Shown: positions 49,031 through 61,036, counted from the stretch's first letter. The stretch: 64,000 nucleotides of DNA from Trichobilharzia regenti (GCA_944472135.2 OX235270.1:137717632-137781631); one strand, 5' to 3'. The notes: generated from the letters alone by a model not told the origin. Numbers and translations: made by a program.

Positions 49031-49079
49031 AATCATATTTAAATAGCTCATGTAGTCCATGGTAGACGAAGATTGAAGT

Positions 49080-49800
49080 CTATTGTTTTTTGTACACACA
49101 GTTTAGGCTGCGTGTGATCAATCCAAAGTGCTTCCATCACCTTCAATAGCCGACCTTGAATTAGAGTTATGTGAAATAACTGTGAAACAGTCATTAATGC
49201 TGATTTTGTGACCTGACATTAATAAGTGTTTTGCAATGGATGATGCTAGATTTCTATTCAGATTAATTGCGTTGGGATTTTCTATATGATTTAGTGGCTA
49301 TTTCGGAACATGTTCTTTTCGACGACATTAGAACATTCTGTTGGTTCACCGAAGCTGCAGGTGAACTTGTCGATACAGTTTGAAGTAGAGTCCACAGAAT
49401 TTCGTCCTTTAATCGTAGATACAGGGATCGAAAATGTTCGGCAAATGAGAAAAAGAGATGTGGCGTAGAATGTGTGTTTGATAGCTGACCGAAGTCTTTG
49501 AGCTGTCAACTGCATAATCTGGTCACCCTTGAATGGTAGGTTAATAAAGATAGCTTTCTTTGGTACAGAAGCTGTCTTTTCGAGATGTGGTCTTTCTTTA
49601 CTGTGATAAGTGATAAAGTTTTCCGGATAACCATTAACTAATAAAACTGAATGTATGTCGAAACTTTATCCATCAATGTGTCATTAGTGCATATTTTTCG
49701 AGCCCTAGAGAACAAACGTTTATACTGGATAGGAACAAAACTGGTAAAATGAAGATATTGTCCACTCCATGTCTTCTTAATGCCTTATTCAAATTTATCA
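49080..49800 (-). mobile_element. Penelope-like element relic C
   Basis: Minus-strand frames give QYLHFTSFVPIQYKRLF and RARKICTNDTLMDKVS (post-RT segment, near 49680-49780), KKAIFINLPFKGDQIMQL (near 49520), and a nuclease-like CIDKFTCSFGEPTECS (near 49370). The YIG core is damaged. It is a different lineage from PLE A and closer to B. Broken by several frameshifts. Confidence 0.75.
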
Positions 49801-49804
49801 AAGG

Positions 49805-50740
49805 GACTGATTGTTTTAATTAATTGTCTATGCTTCGAAATATCCACTGAAAATATTGCTTTACTTGTAAAAATAATTAGTTTGTGCATATAAACGTATT
49901 CCCACGGTCTTAAATAATCCTGAAGGTAACTGACTTTATTTTAGTAAAACTCCTGTCCTTTTTTTTCTATTTTTGTAAGGTCGATGAAATTCGATCGAAA
50001 CTACACTCAGAATTTAGTTATATTTGTGATTTATCCAATTAGGATTCTATTTTTACTATTTCAGGATCAAACAATAGCACAAGCACTATTTTCTCTGTAG
50101 TGAGATAGTATTTCTAACTGCGCACAATAATTAATTTGGTCAGCATCATTTTTATCCATATTTATGTCTTTGTTTGTTGAAATCATCTTGTCGTATCTGT
50201 AAAGGAACGTGAACGTTGGTTCATTGGCCTTGGTCACCACTGGCGGGCAACTTGAAGGCACAAATGCTTCGATCGAAAAGATGAAAGAATACTAATAAAA
50301 ACTTATGTATCAATTTCAATTTTAATTGTCGAACAACAATACAAGTATTGGTGTTTTGGAGTTGAAGTCGATAATCGATCTTAGTAGTTATCGATTCGAA
50401 GCGTCTTCGCAAATAATAGGAACTTCGGGTTAAGTTCCTTGACAGTATCTCCGAAAATTCTCTCTTAAGCCCGACAAACAATAACTACATCGCTACTCAC
50501 GCTTGAAAGTACAGAAGAAATAAACTGATGCGCCGCTAGAATCAGAAAAGCTTCAGTCACCAGTTCCATATTGCTCAGAGGCTTGAAGTGTCATAAAAAC
50601 CATTTCCAACAGGTAGTAGAATTTTATCAGCTGATACCTTTGCTCAATGCTGAAGAACAAATAATCGGCCAGAAATAACATGCGATAAGGAAATCATCCG
50701 ACAATGAACCAATAAAGAACTTGTTAGCTAATAAATATAT
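49805..50740. other. No gene seen
   Basis: Small open frames here have no domain. Confidence 0.4.
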
Positions 50741-50744
50741 AGGA

Positions 50745-50995
50745 GGGAATGTCTCGTACACTTGATGAGGAAACTGTTGAGCGACGTCACACACCAAGTG
50801 CTCGAGTCGAACCTGAACAGGAGCGATGGATTTGGTCGGGGTTTGAGGGTGTCATACAAGAGACTATGTTGGGAGGAAATGAAAGCTTGTGTGCAGTTAG
50901 TCATGGAGTCGGGTGGAAATGGCTACAGAATACAGTGGAACGGAAATGTGTTTCTAAAGTCACATGTATGTCCCACCTGAAACTCATGGAACAAT
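50745..50995 (+). mobile_element. RTE family 1 3'-end relic
   Basis: LMRKLLSDVTHQVLESNL and WEEMKACVQLVMESGGNG parallel the C-terminal [18 protein letters not shown] and [17 protein letters not shown] of the intact element at 16080-16230. It is strongly decayed and is not a host gene despite two overlapping open frames. Confidence 0.75.
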
Positions 50996-50999
50996 AAAC

Positions 51000-52070
51000 A
51001 ATAAAATCCCTCATAAACAAATTGGGGATGAGCAGTACACAAGCTCTTACAGCTTTTCTCCAATAAACCCTTAAAAGTTCTAGTTAGCACATTCCAAAAA
51101 CTTGAGATTTCTCCCCCCACCTGATTGAAAGCGGTCATAAAATTGATGTTATAGTCATTCATATATTTCTTTGAATACATCGATAAGATTATGATCAGTC
51201 ACTTGTGCTCCACTAGTTAATAACTGTTTCGCTATGTCTTTTATCAAATAAGCCTTTCTAAAACGGAATTATATTCTATCACAGTGCTTAAATTCTACCC
51301 CTCTATTTTATGTTATTTTAATCATATTTCTTTTTAAGCCAATGCAATTTCATACGCTTTGACCATATTCCATATTCTTCCTAACCTCTAAAATATCCTT
51401 GGGATTATGCCTACCATTATGTTATTTATTTACTGATTATTACTCGCTATCATACTCAATAACTGAAATGGATAAATATTGCATTTGATGATGTTGAAAC
51501 CGTTTTATTTTAAGTCGTAGGCGGTCCAACAAAACAGTATTTTACCATATTATTTATTCTTCCCACTTCGTTGTTCTCGCCTCATTCAACTTCATCAACA
51601 AGAGAAATTGTATGAAGAAAGTAATGAATTAGGGTTGATGTAGTTCCTAAAATAATTGAAGCAATCAGCTGATATCATCATTCTATTCGTTAGCTGTGGT
51701 GGAGAACTTAGTGCGACAACATATCACCGCTTAAGAAAGATGAATTACTTCTTCCAAAAAGTTGATTTTTTCTCTTCTAGAGAAATAATCCATTTTACCA
51801 ACGCTTTCATCTTTAAAGATTGCATTGTAAGTCAGCCATCTTTGTAGTAGTAGATCATTTCCTAATCAGTCAAAGTTAGACAAGATTATATTCACTCGTG
51901 CATCTGTAATAAAATTCAGTAAGATAGCAACACTGGTTTTCTGTGGTAAACATTATTATTTTGATTGAATTGAATTTTTGATTTTCCCGTCGATTGATTG
52001 GACCGAAGTGCTCGGTCTCAGGTTGACATGTCGGCTTCTTGTGCAGATGCTTCGATTATGTCTGGGTATT
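51000..52070. other. No gene seen
   Basis: AT-rich, unrecognised. Confidence 0.4.
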
Positions 52071-52077
52071 TAATTGG

Positions 52078-52232
52078 TGTACAATTGGTGGATGGTGGCT
52101 AGCAGTGGAATCCAGGATGTTCCCATCATCACTCACTGAGAAATGCAGGTACATCCATCTGGCGAGTCCCAAATAGGACGAAATGCGCATCCTGGATTCC
52201 ACTGCTAGCCACCATCCACCAATTGTACACCA
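52078..52232. repeat. Smalpha-like palindrome with a decayed hammerhead
   Basis: The arms at 52078-52120 and 52190-52232 are reverse complements (GTACACCAATTG..., TGGATGGTGGCTAGCAGTGG). The right side continues from a hammerhead-like core at 52150-52200. The wording around it (AGGTACATCC, GTCCCAAATAGGACGAAA, CCTGGATTCCACTGCTAGCC) is what I recall for the schistosome Smalpha ribozyme. Confidence 0.85.
52147..52200 (+). ncRNA. Hammerhead ribozyme, core-mutated
   Basis: The core reads CTGGCGA (52159-52165) where CTGANGA is needed, so the invariant A is lost. Stem II GTCC/GGAC (52166-52169, 52176-52179), GAAA (52180-52183), self-complementary stem III ATGCGCAT and the ATC triplet (ending 52191) are kept. 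Stem I has a mismatch next to the core. Expected to be inactive. Confidence 0.8.
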
Positions 52233-52239
52233 ATTATTA

Positions 52240-53735
52240 TTTTCACTTCAGAAAGCAAGTGTCCGTAAAGCCCTCCCTACTGATTCGTAAATTTCGGTAG
52301 ACTGTTTTAATTAGCTTTATATGCATTCTCAGAACTGCATCCTCAGTGATATGTCTTAATATCACCACTTGACTGACTGACTTTCAGCATGTGAAAAACA
52401 CTTAAGCACATTGTGCCTGCATGATGCAGACACAAGAGTGATTGACGATTGTTTATCTAATTTTGACAGATCAATGTTAGTAGCACACATGAAACACCTC
52501 AGGAAAATTGGATGCTTCAATATCTGTTTATTTAAACTTGTTAATCTATGCGTAACATCAGGTTCTAAAAGTGGAGGCATTTGACAGCAACTTATGTGCA
52601 TAAAGTATGTCTCATTTCACCCTAACAGACTGGATGTTGTGTCAAACAATGATTTTATGCCGAGGAAAGCAAATTTGATGTTGAACGAATCGTACCCTGC
52701 AATCTCTCCTCAGATTTCGAATATATCTCAATTCTCCTCAGTGCATAGCCAGTACAACAACCTGCCTTAGTTTATTGTGTTTAAGAGTAAACACTGCTCA
52801 CAATGATTGATCGTTATAACTGACCAGTGACATGAAAGCGATAGTCCTACTTGGCAGTAGTTATAAGCTGACTCCAAGCCAATGTCACTAATAAAACTTA
52901 GCTTTACTCAGATAGTGTGGGTGTGGTGAGAGCAGGCTGCTAGCCGAATTGGTAGACATTAATTTACGTCGATGCTTATGTCCCAAATATTGGTCGTGAG
53001 AAAATATGAACAAAGACTGATTCAACAACCAACCACAGCACACTTTGCGTAGGTGGATACATATAGATGATCTGACATTTAAGAGACAGTCACAAAGAGA
53101 TGCAAGGTTAACTTTCTGTGAGAAATAACCAATCAGAAGGCTGTGTTTATTTGCTTGAATTAGCTATAATAATGTACATGAAAATATACAGATATATGTT
53201 GATTTCCTTAATAAACGATCTGTTGCCTGACCGTTGTCTTCTGTTGTTACATGGGAAGCAAACACAAAGTGATCCATGGGCTCTTGATGCAGTATTTTGA
53301 AAACAGTTTAGGCGATCCATGGTGCCAGTGTTCGTTATTTCAAAAAAGAACCGTGCTTCTTGATTGCTGAATACTGATCCGTGAGACCAAGCAGTGAGAG
53401 AATCAAAATTGTTTTATTTTAACTATACTATAGATAGGTGTCACTGACTACGTATTCCAACAAATCAGTCATTGACGAGATTTCCACTAAGTATCAACGT
53501 AAGTTGGAGGTCGTTTAGTATATGGCATCAGTTAGAGAAAAAAGTTAATTGAATATAACGTTTATTTGTTTACATATATATATATGAGGAAAATCGAAAA
53601 GTAATTCGTCTGATTTGTCACCTTCACAAGTAATTTAAAAAGAAATCACTTTGTCGTGTAAAACATCGCATGATATATTGATTATGTTGTGGTTAATTGG
53701 AGAAAAAATACACTTCCCAGGTAGTGGCGCCTCAT
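52240..53735. other. No gene seen; 3' flank of MPEG1-like gene
   Basis: AT-rich. The MPEG1 3' UTR, on the minus strand, would occupy part of this stretch. No clear polyadenylation signal was assigned. Confidence 0.4.
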
Positions 53736-53736
53736 T

Positions 53737-54039
53737 TCACCGTGCTGCTAACCTTCTCTTTTGACGTGTATAATAGAACAAAATTACAGATAGAATAATG
53801 ATTAAAATAACATTAATTGGCAGTAGTGTACTTAATGTTATAGTAAATGCGTATTGATAACGTTTCGAATTACCATTATTGTTGTAATTATTACTATTCT
53901 CGTTGTATTGATCAGGCTCTTCCCAACGGCCGTTTACTTTTTTTATCATATTACCATTAATATCATGTAGTGTATCTGAACTTGTACCAATGAAATTGTC
54001 TGAATCACTTAATTTAAATAAGTGTGGATCAAGTGAGAA
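53737..54039 (-). CDS. MPEG1: MPEG1-like (perforin-2-type) last exon: membrane anchor
   Basis: On the minus strand the acceptor is CGGGAACAG (ending 54040), after a C/T-rich tract. The exon opens FSLDPHLFKLSDSDNFIG in phase 0 and runs 303 bases to TGA at 53737-53739. A Trp-Glu linker (GRWEEPDQYNENSNN) leads into a hydrophobic helix of about 23 residues (TLLPINVILIIILSVILFYY) and a basic tail TRQKRRLAAR. This is the type I membrane anchor expected at the C-terminus of MPEG1. MPEG1 kills engulfed microbes by pore formation in phagosomes, in animals where it has been studied. Confidence 0.8.
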   Translation of the reverse strand, partial: FSLDPHLFKLSDSDNFIGTSSDTLHDINGNMIKKVNGRWEEPDQYNENSNNYNNNGNSKRYQYAFTITLSTLLPINVILIIILSVILFYYTRQKRRLAAR

Positions 54040-54202
54040 CTGTTCCCGAAATAAAAATAATAAGAGAGAAATTACACAAAGTAGTTTAATATTGTGGTGA
54101 TAATAATTAATGTTCAAATAACTTTCAAACAATTCTAAAGTTTCATGCTGTTAAGATCAATTTAGGTTGTTTGATAAAAGTTTTATTAATATTGATCCCT
54201 AA

Positions 54203-54348
54203 TTGTTGATATGAGATGGTTGGAGGCAGTGGGCAGGAATTCTTGTACCTAGGTTCCGTCATAGATGGCACTCATGAGCCTTGTCATCTAGCACGGAACC
54301 TAGGTCCAAGACTTCCTGCCCACTGCCTCCAACCATCTAATATCAACA
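54203..54348. repeat. Palindrome built from a hammerhead element
   Basis: The arms at 54203-54261 and 54293-54348 are reverse complements (TGTTGATATGAGATGGTTGG..., CAGTGGGCAGGAA). The right arm matches the end of the ribozyme element at 36127-36172 (CCTAGGTCCAAG, CCTCCAACCATCTAATAT). The core CTGACGA is deleted and GAAA reads GGAA, so no ribozyme remains. Confidence 0.85.
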
Positions 54349-54402
54349 CTTCGAAGTGCATCGTGATGGTGAGTCACCTAGAATGGTGAACACATTGCTA
54401 AA

Positions 54403-54490
54403 CTTGACTGATAGAACTCAGTCTACACCAAAGCAAAAAAGGACTTGACACATTACACTAGTTACTAACTAGTGTTCAATCAAAAGTGCT
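54403..54490 (+). repeat. Arm sequence of the 35800 palindrome, second copy
   Basis: AACTTGACTGATAGAACTCA, GTCTACACCAA and CACTAGTTACTAACTAGTG match the arm at 35888-35959 with some changes. It lies 55 bases after the hammerhead relic, which suggests both parts belong to one repeat unit. Confidence 0.8.
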
Positions 54491-54863
54491 CACTAAGTCA
54501 AAGTAATCAGTTAAGGAAGTGATTTTTATTTACTATCAGTTCTGACTTAAACAGTTTGGTGGTGAAAGCATAACACCTGTGAGAAATTAATGTATGTATG
54601 CTAACAAGCGGGAAACAGAGGTCAGAAATAGGTTCTTGTGGATTGATTGACAATATCTAGTAACAATGTGTTGTCACTGGCTTTTTTGTTGACTTTCATA
54701 TTCACTAATAATGGATAAAATTACAACCATCTTTAATCAATACAGAGGTATAACTTTCAGAATTAAAACAATATTCTGAACGTAAGCAAATTCATTTCGT
54801 GCACATATAGAGAAGTAATGAATTCGTATTTTTATTCAATCCATTAGAACATTTTAACATTGT

Positions 54864-54890
54864 ATTATATATATATATATATATATATAT
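54864..54890. repeat. (TA)n microsatellite
   Basis: A TA run of about 26 bases. Confidence 0.95.
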
Positions 54891-55600
54891 AATGTTAACT
54901 ATTTTTATATAATTTCATTTTTAATCCTAACATAATTTGAATTTTATGATTACATGTTTATATTTAAAATTTGGATAACAACAATAGTAGTATTAATCAC
55001 CATTTCATAAAACACCACTTTCATGATGTTTTAATTAAAACGCATTGAAAACATTATATCTCATTTACAAACTAAAAATTGAATAAACTAACTGGTTACT
55101 TTGTTTTTATTTTTTGTGCAAAAAAACGTAGTTGCATGAATTGAATTACAATTTTCGAAATGTGAAATTTGTGAACAAATATTTTTTGTTATTCTATCAA
55201 ATGATCACAAATATTGGTACTTTGTGTATTTCTTCGCTAATTCACATCATACCTGTAAGTGTTACATGGGGTACACTGAAAGTTCAGTCCACCTGTGTTA
55301 GATGGTCAAAACATATATTCCTACGGAGACTTTCATCATCTAAATGTCTGTGACGTGATTATGTGATGTTCGAAGTGTTTATGATTTCTATATTGGCTTC
55401 GTATTCTGAACCTGTTTTTATTATTAATATTATTCCACGATATTTCTAGCGGCTTGCTTAAGCTGCTGAACTACCTGAATTTCTTTTTTGCTTTTCTAAT
55501 CTTCCGATTATCTGATTAAAAATGATCATTAACATTTTTAAAAGAATGGATACTGAACAAAGAGTACTCTTTTCGATAACTTCATCATCAGGCTCTACTG

Positions 55601-55657
<57 letters not shown>
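55601..55657. repeat. (TA)n microsatellite
   Basis: A TA run of about 56 bases abutting the RTE tail at 55660. Confidence 0.95.
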
Positions 55658-55659
<2 letters not shown>

Positions 55660-55660
<1 letters not shown>

Positions 55661-57015
55661 TATTATTATTGTATCCTTTAATTGCATTGTCGTATAACTG
55701 TTGGATGAGATGTATAATGGTCGATGGCACCCCGTAGTAGCGAAGTAGTTGCAAAATCACCTCTCGATCGACGTCGTCTGCTGAAGGCCTTTTCAAAGTC
55801 GATGAAGTTGAGATAGAGAGGTGACTGCCGTTCCAAGCTTTGTTCAATGATGATCCGTAGAGTGGCGATTTGATCAATACATGATTTGTTTCTCCTGAAT
55901 CCAGCTTGTTCCGGTCGCAGTTTTTCATCTAGGGCTTGTTTGATTCTCTCCAGGATGATGCGACTTAGTATCTTGCTTGGAATGGACAGAAGCATAATTC
56001 TGCGCCCGTTTTTGCATTGAATTAAGTCTCCTTTCTTTGGTAGTTTGAATAAGTATCCGTTCTTCCAATCCTCAGGTACTTCGCCCTCTTTCCACACCTT
56101 CTCCAGTAGTGGTGTCATCAAGTCCGCTGTTGTCTCTGGGTCCATTTTCAAAGCTTCTGCTGGGATTCCATCTGGTCCTGCTGCTTTTCCAACTTTTAGC
56201 ATCTTGATGGCATTCAGGACTTCTGATTTCGTCGTGGGGTCAATGTTCACTGGTAGTTCTGCTTCCGTTGTTGGTATTGTTGGGCGCGTTATAGGTGGCA
56301 GTCGATTTAGAAGTCTTTTGAAGTGTTCAACCCAGTGTTTTCTTTGCTCCACCTCTTTGGTGATTGACTTTCCATTGTCATCCTTTACTGGCTTAATCTG
56401 TGTCGAACTTTTGCCCGATATATGCCTAGTTGTTTGGTAGAGTGTGGCGAGGTCTCCTTTGCCTGCAGCTTGTTCGTCTTCACTTTCCATGGCTTCATAA
56501 TATTGTCTTTTGTCTTCCCTGGCACTCTTCTTTACTCTTTTGTTCAGCGTGTTGTAGCTTGCATTCAACTCCTGTTTTTGTTGCTCGTCGATGCACTGAA
56601 TAATCTTTTGTCTCACTATCCTTCTCTCTTCTATTAGTTTCCAAGTGTCCGTAGTGAGCCACTGTTTGTCCTGTCTCTTCTTTCTGCCTAGAACTTCCAT
56701 GCAGGTTTGACTCCACACCGTTTTCAAGTTGTCCCAGTGCTTTTCGACGCTGACCTTTTCGCTGGTGTTGATTTGTGTCTCGGATTTTTCCCTTATGTTT
56801 GCAATGAAGATGTCCTTTGTAGCCTGGTCCTTCAGTTTTTGAGTGTTGAACTTGGCTTGTGGTCTATCTGCAGCCCCTGATTCCCTGAAAGCTTTTAATT
56901 TGATTTGGATTGTCCCTTGTACGAGATGGTGGTCTGAGATAACGTCTGCTCCTCTTCTTAATTTTGTGCCCAGTAGGCTGCGCCTCCACTTCCTTGAGAT
57001 TGAGATGAAGTCAAT
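55660..57015 (-). mobile_element. RTE family 1 LINE with internal deletion
   Basis: The minus strand encodes the end of the endonuclease (to about 57013), the linker and the start of the [53 protein letters not shown]. At YDNA it jumps straight to the tail TTAAAGGATACAATAATAAT, skipping what lies between about 15316 and 16285 in the intact copy (about 970 bases, including the FADD active site). It is non-functional. The 5' end is truncated inside the endonuclease. Confidence 0.93.
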
Positions 57016-57019
57016 ACAT

Positions 57020-57465
57020 TATAGTGAATCAATGAATCAGTGTTATGACCAACAATAATGTTTTTTAAGTAACATCGAATCAATAATATTGATAGATTAC
57101 AGCTCAGTAGCATCAACATAAAATAAGTTGAATGTTAGAAAAATGAGGAAAGATAATATTACAAATTCATGAGTTTATAGTTTCTATTGAAGGCCAGGGC
57201 AGTAGTAGGGGCTGAATTTGCTTGTTCTGAACGCAGAGAACTGGTTGTTTGAAGTGAATTGCAATAGCATCTGCTGTTTGGAGCGTGCGGTGCTTCAATG
57301 ATTTTGGCAATTTATTAGGCACCCGTTATATTACAAAGAAGGATTCTTCCACGCTGCCTTTGTGGCTGGTTTGCACCAGATGGTTCAGTATCGAACTGTT
57401 AACGGTTTTCACTACACCTTTACTTAGCCATAGTGGGTGTTCTCGAGCACGAAAATCAAGTTCCT
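57020..57465. other. MPEG1-like intron, unrecognised
   Basis: No exon or named repeat is seen. It could be the far 3' part of another element. Confidence 0.35.
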
Positions 57466-57469
57466 AGAG

Positions 57470-58425
57470 CAACATAACATAACATAAGCTTTATTCCAAA
57501 TCAGTACTTGTGATACAGAATGGAATTCTCAGCATCTTACTACAATATTGCATCCAGTTTTTTACATTAACAATAAATAAAGTTCTACATAGATTAAAGT
57601 TATCTCAACAACATATTAGTATGTCGGTAGCAAAGCCAAAATTAAACAGAGTGTTATAAGGTGTTAGAAAAGTAGATACTACTGGCATATTTACTGGCGT
57701 AAGCGATAGCAAAATGGTCGAGATATACAGAGTGTGAAAGAACGAACAAGAATGTTTTAAGTAGAGTTTGCAAGGAAGAGAGAAACAAAACAGCACATAA
57801 CAAAAATAAAATACAGAATGAAGAGCAAGAAAACGTTGTACCTATAAATGATGTGAGTTGGAAAGACGAGATCCATTGGTTCTACTGTCTATTTAATAAG
57901 TTAAAGGTTTCACGCCTAATGCTTTCTTTATCGCACAGAACACGGGCTAGGTAGGGTATGGTTGAGTTTTTGTACTTACTAGTGAGGGCATATAGTTTCC
58001 TATATAGGCTTCTGGTTTTCCCTGAAGAGATACAAGGGGAGAGTTGTGAATGTAGAGGGTGCTGTGAGTCAGATAAAATGGATTTTGCCCATTTTTCACA
58101 TGAGTCCATGTGCCTGTCGACGAGAATATTAACAAGCTGGCTAAGTGGCACACTGCTTACCCTGCTGACAACCTTTAACATCCTGCGTAATAAGGTATAG
58201 TCTTTCTTCAGTAGCCCTGGATAAACTAGGGGGCAACAATAGAGAATAATAGGCAGAATACGGGAGTTAACGAATTGTAGGAGTAAGGGTTGGGTTACAC
58301 CAGAATATCTTAACTTCTTGATGTAGAAGGTAAGACGGAATATTTTCTTAGAAATCGTCAAGATATGAGACGACCAGGAAAGATCAGAAGATAAAGTGAC
58401 GCCTAGGTATTTATCTCAGCGGGCT
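57470..58425 (-). mobile_element. CR1-like LINE, 3' end
   Basis: The minus strand starts near 58420 with KYLGVTLSSDLSWSSHIL, and an open frame from 58361 to 57882 continues FVNSRILPIILYCCPLVY, PGLLKKDYTLLRRMLKVV, LSDSQHPLHSQLS and YKNSTIPYLARVLCD. This is the C-terminal end of CR1/jockey-type reverse transcriptases. The 3' UTR ends in a short repeat of ATGTT-type words near 57473-57486. 5'-truncated. It differs clearly from the two RTE families. Confidence 0.85.
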
Positions 58426-58429
58426 CTGT

Positions 58430-59275
58430 CATTTTAGATTGACCTAAATTCTTATGTTTTGATAATCTACGCTTTTTGAAATATGCATTTGGCTTCACAC
58501 TATTTGGCAAATTAAATGATTTCATCCATCTGAAACCCAAAGTACAAAATATTTGCTTCTAAGGCAGCTATTGGGTTTAATTTCTATCCAAATTCTTGCC
58601 TTATTATTATTATTTAGTTTGTCGTGTTTACCTCTGAAGAACTGTTTCAGTTTTTGGTAGAACTGTTCAACTTGTATAAGTGTGAAGATTTATTATTATC
58701 AATCTCTAGAGGCCGTCTTTCCAGCTGCCGTCAAATAATACAATAACTAAATGAAAAAAAAATTAAAATTGTGGGTTGTGCAAAAGTTGATAAAATGAGT
58801 GTACTTGAGTTTTTCAATGTAAAATGACACAATTGGTGACATTCTATTAGAATGTGTGCTGGGTGATAGATAGTGTTTTATCGGTGCACTGTTTACATGA
58901 CTTACTTCAAGTAAAGCAGATCTACCTTGAATATTATTTGGAGATGACACTGGTTTACCCATATCTGTGTATATCTGTAATAATTTATAAAACGTTTTTC
59001 ATCTTCACTATTGTTTTGTTATAACAATCAAGAATGGCTTTTAGACTCCTCTATTTTGAAAAAACAATGAGTTATATAACTACCGTGTTTTGGAGAAATT
59101 CTGTTTCTGAAGAGAAAAACATTTTTGACTTATCAGCAGCTGTTAACTTCATTCATTTAAAACGTCTATATACCTGACCAATAAAGTTCAATGATTTGAA
59201 AACGGAAAATATCAAGATATCTAATAATAAATGAAATGTAGCGTAGGGATTCAGGAACAATAAATGCTGTTTTTG
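58430..59275. other. MPEG1-like intron, unrecognised
   Basis: AT-rich. No coding or repeat is named. Confidence 0.4.
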
Positions 59276-59279
59276 AGGT

Positions 59280-60180
59280 GACTTGGCTGGGGATTATTGA
59301 TTGTCTCAATTTTTAGGAATGGTGGCAATTTTTCATGGAATAATCACACGGGGATACGCTCAACTAATACGGTATATAAGAATCTATGTTCCATGGTTTT
59401 AAGAAGACAGTATTGGGCTCAGTGAAACTAGGCGTGATTTAGCCCCGGAAGAGGGTGAATTGATCAGAAATTCATCCTTCTTCAGGTTCCCGAACAAAGG
59501 CATTCTCACTGGCGTCCAACATTTGCCATATTTCTTGAAATAAAGAGAGTATTTGACTCCTTTGACCGAAAGGTATTATAGCAGTTTGTAACCTTGAAGG
59601 TGGGAACGAATGAGTATATCCTACTATTTACGACACTACCTGAATTCACATAACGGTGTTAGGGCTCATGGGAAGTTGTTATCTGAAATGGTGTCCGTCA
59701 AGGATCCCGAATGTCTCCATTTTTGTTCCATTTAATTATATATTACCTGACTGAAGTGATTCTGGTCAACTTTGAAATCTCAAAGTTAACTCATCACCTG
59801 GAACGATTAGATATATTCCTTCTAGGTGAAGCTTCTAGTAAACACAGTCTCCTGAACATCTTAAGAGAAATTCTTAGTATAAACGGTATATGATTCGTCC
59901 TTCTAATGTGCACTGTACAGCAGTCCTCTCTGTCTGTCTTGGAAGCTGTGAAACATGCCGGTTGAAAGTCGAAGACATGAAGAGGCCGACCGTCTTTGAC
60001 TGTGGGTGTTTGCGTTCAGTTTCTCGCATTCACTGGTTTAATATAGTTAATAATAGTGAGGTCTGGAGAAGACTGAACCAGTCTTATCCACTGATTTTTC
60101 TGATATCTCAGTACGGCAGGAGATATTTGAGAGCGAACATTCCTATTCCATCTTCAGTCGAGTTGTCTACCCTATTTTAG
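59280..60180 (+). mobile_element. RTE family 2 relic
   Basis: Scattered frames match family 2: ARVDPD-like, DSFDRKVL near 59560, VRAHGKLLSEMVSVK near 59660, MSPFLFHLIIYYLTEVIL near 59711, SCETCRLKVEDMKRPTVFD near 59940-60000 and CLRSVSRIHWFN. Dozens of lesions make it an old copy. Confidence 0.75.
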
Positions 60181-60184
60181 TACC

Positions 60185-60985
60185 GAAGCCAAACGTTAGT
60201 ATTGCTATTCTCAGTTATAACACTAAAAATCATCGAAACACCAGTCCAGGATTTTTTAGTATTTCTATATCTGATGTTGGTTGGTGACGAAATTTCTGCT
60301 GAAAGCATGATATTAATAAATTATTCTTTAATCATCACCACTTTTTTGGTACATAGTTTCCTGAATGTATTTATAGTTTGACGGTAAGATAAACGATTTG
60401 TAAGGCGGTTAATATTCTTCTTTGAACACTTTAAAAATATTATCTAATACGAAACAAACACCAGGAGCTATTCCTTTCTTTATGAAGTACAGGCTTTCTG
60501 AAATAGTAAAATTACTTTATGGCATTCTAATAATTTATGTGAATTATTGGAAACCACTCAGGTTATTACGGTAATCGTGGACAGGCCGAAGTGATCCCAA
60601 CAGTGAACAATCATTTTCTAAAGAGTAATTAACTCCTGAAAGCAAATGACAAAAAAATGTTTTAATCTGAGTCATTATTCAATCCACTCAGATGCAGACA
60701 AAGGGAAACGCAGAAGAGAATCAACAAAGGATCTTCGGTCCATTGTGTTCAGTTCAAAAGTCTATTTGTTTGGAACATTTTTTCTATTAATATTAAACAG
60801 TAAATCACTTACGGGTAATACGAATGGTGGTCTTTTCAGTTGACGTTTTCGTTGTTCCTGTAGTACGTTTGCTTGAACACAGTAATTGACCTATACATTG
60901 TGTAAAATAATAGCATTTATATAATGATAATGGCTTGTTGGTTAGTGAATAGTAGTTTAAAATGAGTCTGTGTTGTTCGCTTGAT
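60185..60985. other. MPEG1-like intron, unrecognised
   Basis: No exon could be assigned with confidence. Confidence 0.4.
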
Positions 60986-60987
60986 AC

Positions 60988-61036
60988 GGTAATGCCAAAG
61001 ACAATCCTTCTTGACCAGCATATTTGCATAGAGTCG
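60988..61036 (-). CDS. MPEG1: Possible small MPEG1-like exon (phase unsettled)
   Basis: Between the two firm exons, minus-strand 61036-60988 has an acceptor-like AAAG and a donor-like CC|GTATC. One frame reads LCKYAGQEGLSLALP, which resembles the Cys...AG...GLSLP pattern at this point in MPEG1 proteins. It is 49 bases, and in that frame needs phase 1 in and 2 out, while both neighbours are phase 0. Either the exon limits are wrong, another exon exists, or the sequence carries indels. Confidence 0.4.

Larger units (their letters stand above)
54495..55660. other. MPEG1-like intron, AT-rich
   Basis: (TA)n runs lie at 54864-54890 and 55601-55657. A C-to-T-rich segment near 55450-55600 may be a 3' end of an unnamed repeat. 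No exon is recognised. Confidence 0.45.

Noticed and set aside
55565..55600. CTGATGA and GAAAAG on the minus strand, hammerhead-like
   Set aside because: No convincing stem II or cleavage triplet can be drawn; more likely the 3' part of an unnamed repeat.
57882..58361. Host gene of 159 codons
   Set aside because: Matches the C-terminal end of CR1-type reverse transcriptases and extends into an RT-like upstream frame.
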